Source of the DNA: Amoebophrya sp. A120
Lineage: Eukaryota > Sar > Dinophyceae > Syndiniales > Amoebophryaceae
Length of the DNA: 64,000 nt
Assembly: GCA_905178155.1 (NCBI GenBank)
Contig: CAJINV010000002.1
Location: 4,022,947-4,086,946, forward strand
Direction of reading: 5' to 3'
The notes below the pieces were generated by a model that saw only the letters and a program-made list of their open reading frames with translations, was not told where the DNA came from and ran no database searches. Positions 56,201 to 64,000 of this stretch are shown one piece after another (position 1 is the stretch's first letter; every line of letters begins with the position of its first letter). The position numbers were made by a program, and so were the translations under genes.

Positions 56201-57347
56201 GCATGACAAAGGAAGGGGGGGTCGGGGTTGTGCACTCTCATACGTTTTTGTCAAAAGTGGACGAGGAGATTAGAAGGAAAAGTGACTACGTGGATAGAAA
56301 TGTCGAAGAGAAGAGGAAACGAATCACCGGAAGCCGGACATTATCCTTTGCAAAAGCATCTTCGCACTAGTCGTGGTAATTATCTTCGCATGACAAATTT
56401 CAGTTGCATGATGAGACGTGGGATTTGTAATGTGGATTAGGATTTACTCGCATGACTGCAATTCGCACGAGCACGATAGTACTTTTGCACTGCATAGGCA
56501 TCGAGCAGCTCCATGTCGAAGGCAATTTTTCGGTTGAAAACGTCATTAGGTGCAGCTGGTAGAAGTGACAGTAGCAGCAGCAGCAGCAGCCCTTCTTCAA
56601 CTACTACAGCCGCAGAAACAACTACATCTTCTGCAGTTCAAGAAGAAGACATCTTCAGCGATAACGCCAAGGCGATGGAGTTGGTCCGGGAACAAAAAAA
56701 GGAGGAGATTTTGGACAAGTTCACCGACATTCTACCCTACGACCCAAAATACACCGACCACTCGCACACCTACACCGAGAACAAGTCTCTCCGTTGTGAC
56801 GATTCCCACTGGATCATGCTGCCCTCCTTCCACTGGAAGTCGTTTTTGATTCCAAAATATGAACTGCAAAAATGTCTAGGTCTGGAAGATTGCGAGATTT
56901 GTCATGCTTGTCTGGCATGACCAAAAAGTTTGTGATGCGTGTCCTAGAAGAGACCCTTTTGCCTGTCATGCATAAACGCAGTTTGTCATGCGAAAAATGC
57001 AACACAATCAAAGAAGCGCAGACATTTCTCATGCTTGCCTGTGCATTGCAGAGCATTCACTATTACCAACGCAGCATTACAAGTTTCCAGACCCAGACAT
57101 TTTTACATTTGATACAAAATGGTGTCTCCTCTGCTGGCCCACTCCGTCGAAAAACTGGTTCTTTTGGCAGGATGGTTTGTGGTGTCCGGAGATCAACTCG
57201 GACAAGATCGACGTGAATGTCGGAGCAGTGCTGAAGTCGGATTTTCTACCCCCGAGAATACCGCTGGCGCAAATTGTGTGGGATGCGGCGGTGGAGCGAA
57301 CGACTATAGTCGGGGAGAGGAGGAATAGTGCAGGAGGGAGCAACTAG
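53236..57347 (+). CDS. type II membrane glycosyltransferase, DUF23/GT92-like (677 aa, ten exons)
   Basis: Exons 53236-53380, 53559-53735, 54003-54098, 54355-54729, 54927-55096, 55405-55717, 55931-56010, 56248-56341, 56502-56857 and 57120-57347; the sum is 678 codons ending in TAG. A hydrophobic anchor (TLVSCCTAAVFIALRLYF, residues about 11-28) after a short N-terminus fits a Golgi type II protein. A charged stem with a Gln/Thr-rich stretch follows. The core starts RKYFLSAGTMVRKYPVNRLI and continues EWIEYHIAVGFSHVFLCYN, like the EWIEYHxxxGxxHxxxY motif of DUF23/GT92 and related GT-A enzymes. Then comes FWLGRFDTDEFIAPS with the DxD motif (about residue 365) expected to bind metal and nucleotide sugar. 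The Trp/Cys-rich C-terminus (WCLLCWPTPSKNWFFWQDGL) is unassigned. The intron at 55097-55404 is placed by frame only. Substrate unknown. Confidence 0.82.
53381..53553. mobile_element. introner, family C, in glycosyltransferase gene
   Basis: Left end TATGCATTGCAACAGTACCG, right end GATACTCTTGCAGTGCATA. Perfect duplication TTCCA. Confidence 0.93.
53736..53997. mobile_element. introner, family A, in glycosyltransferase gene
   Basis: Left end TATCAAATGCAAATATGATG, right end GACATATTTGCAATGCATA. Flanks ATATG/ACACG. Removal gives Glu-Tyr-Asp-Lys in frame. Confidence 0.88.
54099..54349. mobile_element. introner, family A, in glycosyltransferase gene
   Basis: Left end TATGGATTGCAAAAATGTCT, right end GACATCTTTGCATTTGATA. 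Perfect duplication GTGTC. Confidence 0.95.
54730..54921. mobile_element. introner, family E-like, in glycosyltransferase gene
   Basis: Left end TATGGGAAGAAAATGTGTTG, right end TAACACTTTTTTCTCGTGATA. Flanks CATAG/CATTG (4 of 5). Removal joins Ser-Ile-Val to Arg-Lys-Pro at the start of the catalytic core. Confidence 0.85.
55097..55399. mobile_element. degenerate introner-like intron in glycosyltransferase gene
   Basis: An intron is required here because the frame stops at 55124 and the catalytic core resumes near 55405 (IDYYENVLQV). The right part (GAAGTTTTTCCCTTGCATCA) and internal TTGTCATGC/CATCACAAG motifs resemble families E/G. The left end (TACAAAAAAGTTCGG) pairs poorly, so the borders are approximate. 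Confidence 0.45.
55718..55925. mobile_element. introner, family E, in glycosyltransferase gene
   Basis: Left end TATCGCAAGAAAAACTGTTT, right end GAAACAGTTTTTCCGTGGGATA. Perfect duplication AGACC. Confidence 0.96.
56011..56242. mobile_element. introner, family D, in glycosyltransferase gene
   Basis: Left end TATGAAAGTGCAAAACTCCC, right end GGGGTTGTGCACTCTCATA. Flanks CATTT/CGTTT (4 of 5). Confidence 0.92.
56342..56496. mobile_element. introner, family C, in glycosyltransferase gene
   Basis: Left end TATCCTTTGCAAAAGCATCT, right end GATAGTACTTTTGCACTGCATA. Flanks GACAT/GGCAT (4 of 5). Confidence 0.9.
56858..57114. mobile_element. introner, family A, in glycosyltransferase gene
   Basis: Left end TATGAACTGCAAAAATGTCT, right end GACATTTTTACATTTGATA. 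Perfect duplication CAAAA. Confidence 0.95.
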
Positions 57348-57614
57348 CTACGTCGCGGAGCAGAAACACGCTAGGTGGCAAGTTACTTTGGCGTGGAGTG
57401 ATATCCATCCTGAAGGAGGAGTGCAACGAGGGTGGGTGTGGTGGCAGAAATTTCATAAGGGTTGCTCGCTGTCACTTATTTCTTCATGTGTGAAGATGTC
57501 GCTGAGGTTGCCGCTGAACAACATGGACGCGCATAATCAACAATTTTACGCAGAATTATGAGCACAAAGTAGTAAAGTTCTACTAGATCACCATGTTTTG
57601 GAAATAGACGCAGT

Positions 57615-57782
57615 ATGTTAAGAGAAGACAGAGCTGCACTCTACCATCGGAAACTGATGCTGTACCTGGAACCGAGCATCATGCAGATCTTGTTCTCTAC
57701 CAAGGCACTAAAGAACTACGGGGTGCTGCTGCGACTCTACCAGGCGAAAGAAGCGGCGCGGCCCCCGCTCGGACTACACTAG
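57615..57782 (+). CDS. short open frame (55 aa), possible gene remnant
   Basis: Starts MLREDRAALYHRKLMLYLEP and continues SIMQILFSTKALKNYGVLLR to TAG. Composition is protein-like with GC-rich third positions, unlike the AT-rich flanks. It may be a lost 3' exon or a remnant of a gene related to its neighbours. No family recognised. Confidence 0.3.
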   Translation: MLREDRAALYHRKLMLYLEPSIMQILFSTKALKNYGVLLRLYQAKEAARPPLGLH

Positions 57783-60700
57783 TACTTGCGGCATGCCGCG
57801 CTTGCTAACAGACTGCTTTTTCGTCTTGAGATCATGCTCTGTACGAGGAACGAGTCATGGGAGAGGAGGTGTGTGCGCTTAGAAATGAAAAATTACTCAT
57901 GGAAGTCGTGCCAGCAGGTCGAGGTCTACTTCTTCTCTCTCGCTTCAGAGTCGAGAAATTTGTATTTGATGTAAAAAGCGAGTTGTAAGGGTCTGACCTG
58001 CGAGTTGTAACAAGAGAACATTGCTTCAAGAAGTATGAAGTGAAGCGCTTCATCTGCGAGGAGGGTGCGTGGTTGGTGTGCTTTTGCAAGTTGAGCTCCC
58101 AGGCGCTCCGACGAGGGAGGTTTTTTCGTGAGATTTATGGAAATCATGAAAAATATAAAGGCAGAATATTCAAATAAGTTTGATGCGTGTGTTGGCCTCT
58201 TTTCGTCCGAAACCGCAGAAAGATCCTGAAATTCTAGGCGCATTGCACTGCAAAAATAGCGAGAGATGAAGAAGGAAAGCTATACATTCACCTTGTCTAG
58301 ATCGACGTAATTTGTGGCGCTGCAGACGAGTAAAATAATGATGCGCATGCGGTATAGAATAAGGACAGTTTTCACCACCTGCGGCTTCTGTACTAGCGTC
58401 ACTGCGAGGGTCAAAAATTTATTTACAATACGGCTTGGTTTTTCTTTTTCATTGCGCGCTATGTTGAAAAAAATATAACGAGAACTACACAGGCGGAACT
58501 GATCATGTAAAATCTCGTTCTAAATCTAATACGCAGAGCCTCAAGCTCAACACACCGAAGCGTCCTTGTTGTGCAGCCGAATAATCCTATCTCGCAAGAA
58601 CGGTGCAACTAGATCAACAAAAATCTGACGTGTAGAAAGATCTAATGCTGAAAACAAATGCAGCAAAAAATCTTGCGAAGAAAAAGTGACGTCCACACTC
58701 AGAGATCAGAATCTTCTCTTGAACAGACTACCAAGGTAGTGGCTCTACTCCATACGCTTGTTGAAACGTTCCAAAATTTTTTCTTAAAAAGTAGTTTGTC
58801 GTGTTGCTTGGAAAAAATTACACGATCCTTAGGAGACACATTTATATTTTTCTCTGCGAAATTTTTTTCTGCCAAAACTATCACAGAGACCCTATAAAAG
58901 TCACAGGAATACGAAGACAAAAAGCGTCCAAGTTGTTTAGACCTACTAAATATTTTTAGACCTAGCGTGAACTACTGTACGAGATACTACTTTGTGGTGA
59001 TCGATTATAAGGGAAGGATAAGTGCGTGCGAAAGTAGTAACTTGAGCCTCTTCATCACATTTCTTCTGTTGAAGGATTTTTTATCCTGTTAGAGTTGTGC
59101 ACTTTATTAATCTCTCGCACTAGCCGTTTAGTAGAGAATATTAAACACCGATATTAAACCGAGGAAGACTAGTAGACCACAAATCGCACAAAAGTTGTAC
59201 TTCTCACAGGTAGTAGTTACGATAAAAAAAATCCTACAGCTACAGCATAAGCAGCAAATTTGTTGTGCTCCTTGTGTTGTTTGAAAGAAGGAGCGTCAAA
59301 TAAACCGCACACAAATTTTACGCTTAGGAAATACTATAGAGGAGGCGTCTTAGTTTTTTTAAAGATTTCCTACGGCTTTGAATATTATACCCGCAACGTG
59401 AATGAAGCGCTAAGGCTAACTTCTGAAACACGAAGGTATTGTATCAAGCTGGATAGTAAGGTTGAATCTGCGGCAAGTTTTTGTTTCTGTTTTCAGGCAG
59501 CAGGGGGAGCTTATTTATTTTCGTTGCATTTTGCTACAGAAAAACAAAAAGAAAAGCGTCTTGATATATTTTCACGGAGCAGAAACGCCATAGCACTTTC
59601 TTTACACCAAATCTTCAAGCAGCTTCGGACAGACACCAGTTAGTACCTCCTCCGCCCGGAGCCTCGTTCATCGTATATCAGTGACAAAAACCAACTTCAT
59701 CAGAGCTGGTTGCGGTTGAATATTTCAGCACCTCCGTAGAATTTCCAATCTGCTGAAAAGAACTTTTTACTTCGCATTGGACTTCACTTCACAGTTTTTT
59801 TATACATACCACCCCGCTTCTTGATGCATCGCACTTGATTACCTAGCATAATCACGTCAAAGATCACAGCTCGATACTTTATTTTTTAAAAACGCAAGTA
59901 TCGAAATTAATAAAGTAGTACAACCAAGCAAGAAGAGCTGCTATCGTGATCGCATTGCATCTGCATTCAAATCTGTTTGCGGGAAAGAATCTTTTGAAGC
60001 TCTCACCTGGTATGCCGTTTTACTTATGAGAGTCTCAACTACAAATTCTCCACATACAGATTCGAAGATATCGAGCATAGAATTATAGTGCAACAGCAAA
60101 AAAAAGTTTCGAAGTGAAAGATTGTATCGGTGTCGTTTAAAAAGAAGTTTACTATTTATCAGGATTTTTTGACCTCCCCAACTTTATTCAGGCGCTAGTG
60201 GCATATACCAAATACAACACTGGTTATATCTATTTTCCCGAAAAAAGAGCAGGAGCAAAAATAGCAGAGACATAGTAAATTCATTGCACCACACCATTTT
60301 TTTTTCAACAGCAAAGATAAAAATGTTCACGGTCGTTGTTGACCTTCTACCCAAAAAATATCATGAAGCCGATCCATCTCCAAAATGTAGGAGACGAGTA
60401 GAGCTAGTACGGTTGAGAAACACAAACAAAACCCCTCATAAAAAATCTCTAGTCTGATAGAAGCACACAACTTTATTTTTGAAGCAGAACTGCAGCTGTA
60501 CTAAATAGGTCATACTTCACTCGCATATAATTACGATAGTCCTGTTCACTTTTTTCATTTCTGCTAAGCTCTAGAGCTACCCCGACTAGAGCTGCGGATA
60601 ATAGTTACACCAAGATTTATTTTTTGGACAACGAGTTTAGAAATAGAGTTTGATGTATTGCCCCGCCGTTCAAAAGCTTCCTCCCGACGCCTTTTGGCAA

Positions 60701-60958
60701 TAAGCTAAGCGAAAAAGTCACACACTTTTGGCAAAGAGCTTGTTCGTACTTTTTTTTTTGTCGTTCTCGTTACACTTTATGGTTACATAAGTAGCTAAAG
60801 TAACAGAGAGATACTAAATAAAACCCTGTTCGTATCTTGAGTAGTCTACTAGTTGTACTGAAAATAGGCATAAGAAGGTCAAGATTCCGTACACTTTCAA
60901 GAATCTTCGGAGAAAAACTCAAGACAAGAAAAAGCCCACTAAATTATTACCGTTTCTG

Positions 60959-61892
60959 ATACTTCTACTTGTTGTACTATCTCCAGACCTGTTCGGAAGC
61001 CTTGGGCCGCTTCGTAACTGGAAAAAGTTGGAAAAAAATGGCAAAAAGTTGCTTCATGACGTGGGTGGAAGCGATCGTCGGATTTTGTCCAGATCACCCG
61101 GGCCACTTGAAAAATTGAAAAAGATGACAAAACTCGTAAAGGTGCAATCCCTCCGCAGGCTTCAAAAGTGCCAGCCAGCTGTGGTCGGTGAAAATGTGCA
61201 GAGCCCTTCGGCCACCTAGAAACTTGAAAAAAAAGGGAAAATTGACAAAAGTCGAGAACCCTCGGCAGGCTTAGAAACTGGCCACCAAGGGCGGTCCGGC
61301 GAGCGCGCGCTTGCGCCATACCATCGCGATTGGGGAAAAAAAATCGCACTAGAAGCGGGCGGAGGCATGTCACAAAGTCCGCATTTGCTCTGGGTTGTGG
61401 GCAGAAATTCTGCATCTTCCCCGGGTCTGAAATGGCCGACTTTGGTGGCCCAGCAGGGTTCGCGGGTTTGTGGTTTTCCACATACTTTCCTGGCCAGGGG
61501 GCCAGTTTGTCAGGCAGGGGCTAGAAAGGATGTCCCGCTGCCACATAGCCGGATTTCGCCCTCAATGCTTATCGCAGGAGCCTGCGGGCCGCCGCGGGCG
61601 ACAGTAGTTGTCCGCGGCCCTTTAGGGCCGCGGGGAAGTGGTGGAGCTCCGCGGCCCGCAGGCTCCTGCGATAAGCTTTGAATGCGAATCCGGAAGCCCC
61701 CGATGACCCCCGATAGATGGCGAGATTTACTTTAAGGGCCGCGGACAACACAGAAGAAGAAGTGGGATTCTAATTAAAAAGAAATGGTGGTTTGGCTTTC
61801 GCGCTGGTTAGATTTTCGCGCACGCATTTGGTTACCAATATCGCCCTCCGGGCGCGATCTTCATACTTCTACTTGTTGTACTATCTCCAGAC
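60959..61892. repeat. GC-rich module flanked by perfect 30-bp direct repeats
   Basis: A 30-bp sequence beginning ATACTTCTACTTGTTGTACT occurs at 60959-60988 and 61863-61892. The 874 bp between is much more GC-rich than its surroundings. 60999-61304 consists of about three degenerate 95-110-bp tandem units, each with a GGCC(A/G)CTT..GAAAAA..TTGACAAAA core and a CAGGCTT box. It ends in strong palindromes listed separately. A minus-strand frame (60939-61481) reflects the repeat units and is not convincing as a gene. Could be an insertion with a long target duplication. Confidence 0.6.
61567..61676. repeat. nested perfect inverted repeats (cruciform-like)
   Basis: Outer 26-bp arms (start GCTTATCGCAGGAGCCTGCG) at 61567-61592 and 61651-61676 are perfect complements. 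Inside, 61612-61633 is a perfect hairpin CCGCGGCCCT-TT-AGGGCCGCGG. A further copy of AAGGGCCGCGGACAAC at 61734 complements 61607-61622. Confidence 0.9.
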
Positions 61893-62205
61893 TGCTCCAG
61901 TGATTTTTTTTTTCCCGAACAAAGTTGCCGTGGGGCAGAAAGACACAGAACCGAGGCAAAAACCAAAACCACCAGTACAACTGGTTGCGTAGAAGTATTA
62001 GCAGCTCTAGAAGGAAAACTTCCTGCGGATTATAATAATACAACTACAAAGCGCGTCTTCTATTTCGATTTCCTCGCAGTCTAGCTAAGCAGGAAGGGAC
62101 GACGCTCCTGCGGGAAGAAAGTCTTTTCTTCTGCACAAGGTTATTCCACCACAAACGGTTATTTCTTTACATAACGAAAAATAAAGAATACCAAAATAAA
62201 CCAAG

Positions 62206-64000
62206 ATGTATCGCGAGACCGACCGTGCCAACCAAACCTACAGCGGTGGCATGTTCCGCGACCATAACCACACCTTCGGCGGCGCCGGCGGGGGTGATAA
62301 CAGCGACGACTCGTTACCCGATGGAAGAGATTCCGAGCGGCACTGCGTCACGCACGAGGGGGTCTTTCAACACAATTGTTTTGACCTGTCGACGGATGAT
62401 CTGGGGGGTCCTCTGCGGAGAAGCAGTAGTTGTGGTGCCGCGCTTGACGAAGTAGAGGGGAGTAGTAGTTGTAGCAGCATCCCTGCGGACAATGTTGACA
62501 CCAACGTCAATTCGAACCCTTTATCCCCGAAGACCCTGCTGACTGCCGACCCTGAAAGTAGTTCCCACGAGAATAGAAACGGAGCGGGAGGACCTGAGGG
62601 TGGGGCGACCACCACTAGCGGAAAAGAAAATGGCAGTGCCAGCAAGTCGGCATCCAAATCCTCGGCCGGGACTACAAGTGTAAGTGGGTCTAGTTCTACT
62701 ACTACGACCAGCAAAACTCCTCCTGCAACCACTACCACCACGACCACTCAGAGCAATAAAACGACTGTCGCCCAACACGCGGCGATGACAGCACAGAACA
62801 AAAACACAACTGGTACTGGGGCGAGCACAACCACGACCGCTACCGCTTCTGCTACAACTAGGACAGCGTCTGAGCCCCCCGCTCTTCAAAATGCCGCGTG
62901 CTACTCGGCAGATGACTACCATTATGCAAGAAAAAAACTGTGTAGGTGTAACTTTCTTCGAGGAACAGCATCACAAATTTGCTCTACATGACAGAGAAAA
63001 CCTGTCATGCATGGTTTGTATATGGAAAACACACATGAAAAGAGGATTTCGTGGCTGTCTGGCATGACTAGTGGAACTCTGTTGCATCTTCTGCAACACA
63101 AATTTACACTTACACAGTTTTTTTCTTGCATAACCATGTGTTTTACCAGATGGGCGCCGACGCCGCCTTCCGGGACCACGGGATGAATAATGCAAATGTG
63201 ACCTGTCCTGCGGGCTTCTACTACGCGCAAAACAACGACTTCTCCTTCTCCGGCCCGAGCTCCTGTAGTGGGGAATCGGTGGGAGGTGGAGACCTGCACA
63301 GAGACTACACGGGTTCGTCGTGTGAAGACGGCGCCGGGAGTAGTAGTACCTGTAACTCTAAGCGACAGCAAGGAGATCACCACGGTGGTGCTCCTGGGAC
63401 GAACAATCAGCACATGAATCAGAACTGCGCGGCCTCCGCTTCGACGCACTCCATAACCACGACCGCCACGCTGAACAACAACCAGGGCCGCGGCTCGGGT
63501 TCCACCGGCGGTGGCAATAATAATATCGCAAGCCAGTACCCGCAGCAAATTTACAGCGGCAAGTATCGCACCATGACCTCGCGTCCCCGCCTGCCCGTCC
63601 GGCGCCCCTTCCGACACCCGCCGGGGCTCCGCACCCCCGGTCGGGACGGCAGCACGAGCAGTAGCGACTCCGAGCGCGACGAGGCGCAGTATATTCACTC
63701 GTGTCCGACCCAACCGCTGCGGCAAAATAACCTCCCGATTCAGTTGTTCCCGGGAAGCAGCTTGAGCGGCATTTTGCACTCGGGCTACTACGGGGGGTAC
63801 GGTGACTGCGACACCTTTGACGCGCCGGGGCGGGTGGAAAAGAGTGGCGGGGACGATCGTGTTGATGGCAGTGAAGAAAATAATTACAGCATGATATCGC
63901 AACTGCCGCGGAAGGCGGTCCCCGGGGAATACCCCAAATTGTTCGACGAAAAAGGAGAGATGATCAACTACGCGGTTGGGTCTAGTGGTAGTAGTAGTAC
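62206..64000 (+). CDS. Ser/Thr/Asn-rich protein, 3' end beyond window
   Basis: Starts CCAAGATGTATCGC; exon 1 is 62206-62922. After a family G introner the frame resumes at 63138 and stays open to the window end, so at least 526 residues. The first half is low-complexity (Ser/Gly, long Thr runs, KTPPATTTTTTTQSNKTT). The second is Asn/Ser/Gly-rich with an Arg/Pro patch (SRPRLPVRRPFRHPPGL) and scattered Cys and Tyr (GFYYAQNNDF; GILHSGYYGGYGDCDTF). No domain recognised; the composition suggests a disordered, perhaps RNA-binding or regulatory protein. A minus-strand frame over the same bases is a shadow. Confidence 0.7.
62923..63132. mobile_element. introner, family G, in the 62206 gene
   Basis: Left end TATGCAAGAAAAAAACTGTG, right end CACAGTTTTTTTCTTGCATA. 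Perfect duplication ACCAT. Removal joins Asp-Tyr-His to Val-Phe-Tyr in frame. Confidence 0.96.

Larger units (their letters stand above)
57348..62205. other. long intergenic region
   Basis: Mostly AT-rich with no convincing gene. A 127-codon frame ending at 59643 (KISYGFEYYTRNVNEALRLT...) lacks an ATG at its head. A 79-codon frame at 58658 and a 77-codon frame at 57328 look like chance. Real structure is limited to the short frame at 57615 and the GC-rich module at 60959-61892, both listed separately. Confidence 0.5.

Noticed and set aside
24908-57114. CRISPR-like or tandem-repeat array from the recurring GTCTGGGTCTGG/CCAGACCCAGAC strings
   Set aside because: The strings are paired inverted ends of separate elements at irregular spacing within eukaryotic genes, with no spacer array.
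60939-61481. 180-codon minus-strand open frame
   Set aside because: It follows the degenerate tandem repeats of the GC-rich module; its sequence just repeats with the units and has no domain or start support.
3704-63132. Assigning the 5-bp-duplication elements to the Transib superfamily
   Set aside because: Transib also makes 5-bp duplications, but its ends start CAC, not TAT, and no transposase is present here.
62922-63902. 326-codon minus-strand open frame
   Set aside because: It is antisense to the 62206 gene, crosses the introner, and the plus strand is open to the window end in a consistent frame.
1-64000. tRNA genes
   Set aside because: The few GTTCGA-type B-box strings (e.g. near 7734, 37237) have no matching A box or cloverleaf arms around them.

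Overview
This is a nuclear contig from a protist. No bacterial-style operons, tRNA or rRNA genes are visible. All three standard stop codons end genes, and several proteins are low-complexity and rich in Ala/Ser/Thr/Gly. The defining feature is that most long genes are cut into short exons by small (134-558 bp) inverted-repeat elements that behave as introns. They do not use GT-AG borders, and many are flanked by 5-bp target-site duplications. From general knowledge, introner elements of this kind (terminal inverted repeats, direct repeats, non-canonical splice borders) are reported from parasitic dinoflagellates of the genus Amoebophrya (Syndiniales). I infer a dinoflagellate of that kind or a relative; nothing here proves the species.

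I find 52 such elements, plus 3 doubtful ones, in at least nine sequence families (called A to I here). Almost all begin 5'-TAT (or TAC) and end ATA-3' (a few ACA). Different families carry different inverted ends but share a short internal motif, TTGTNATGC and its complement. Twenty-two have a perfect 5-bp duplication. If each element is removed together with one 5-bp copy, the multi-exon genes close in frame exactly to a stop codon: 391, 495, 508, 615, 1407, 529 and 677 aa. The 677-aa gene has one intron whose borders I placed by frame.

Layout. 280-2370: intronless low-complexity secreted-like protein. 3704-29256: tandem array of four paralogous Ala-rich helical proteins (3704-7063, 11804-14592, 20927-23284, 24761-29256); the fourth ends in a transmembrane helix and a long tail. 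The spacers between genes 1/2 and 2/3 are copies of one another, in part identical, and the second carries a 1.64-kb retroposon-like insertion with an 18-bp duplication. 29667-30509: weak minus-strand gene candidate. 30571-35101: membrane/coiled-coil gene split by a RING-finger segment from a paralogue. 36160-37020: small Ala-rich gene. 38725-38997: truncated gene copy. 39649-47063: 14-exon RING-finger membrane protein. 49065-51876: unknown 6-exon gene. 53236-57347: 10-exon type II membrane glycosyltransferase with a DUF23/GT92-like core. 57348-62205: mostly empty, with a GC-rich 0.9-kb module between 30-bp direct repeats. 62206-64000: Ser/Thr/Asn-rich gene running off the end.

Paired filled and empty sites between paralogues (31.4-33.4 kb against 44.5-46.9 kb, and the array genes) show that elements kept inserting after these genes duplicated. 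I saw none in about 27 kb of intergenic DNA. No transposase or other mobilising enzyme is encoded in the window.
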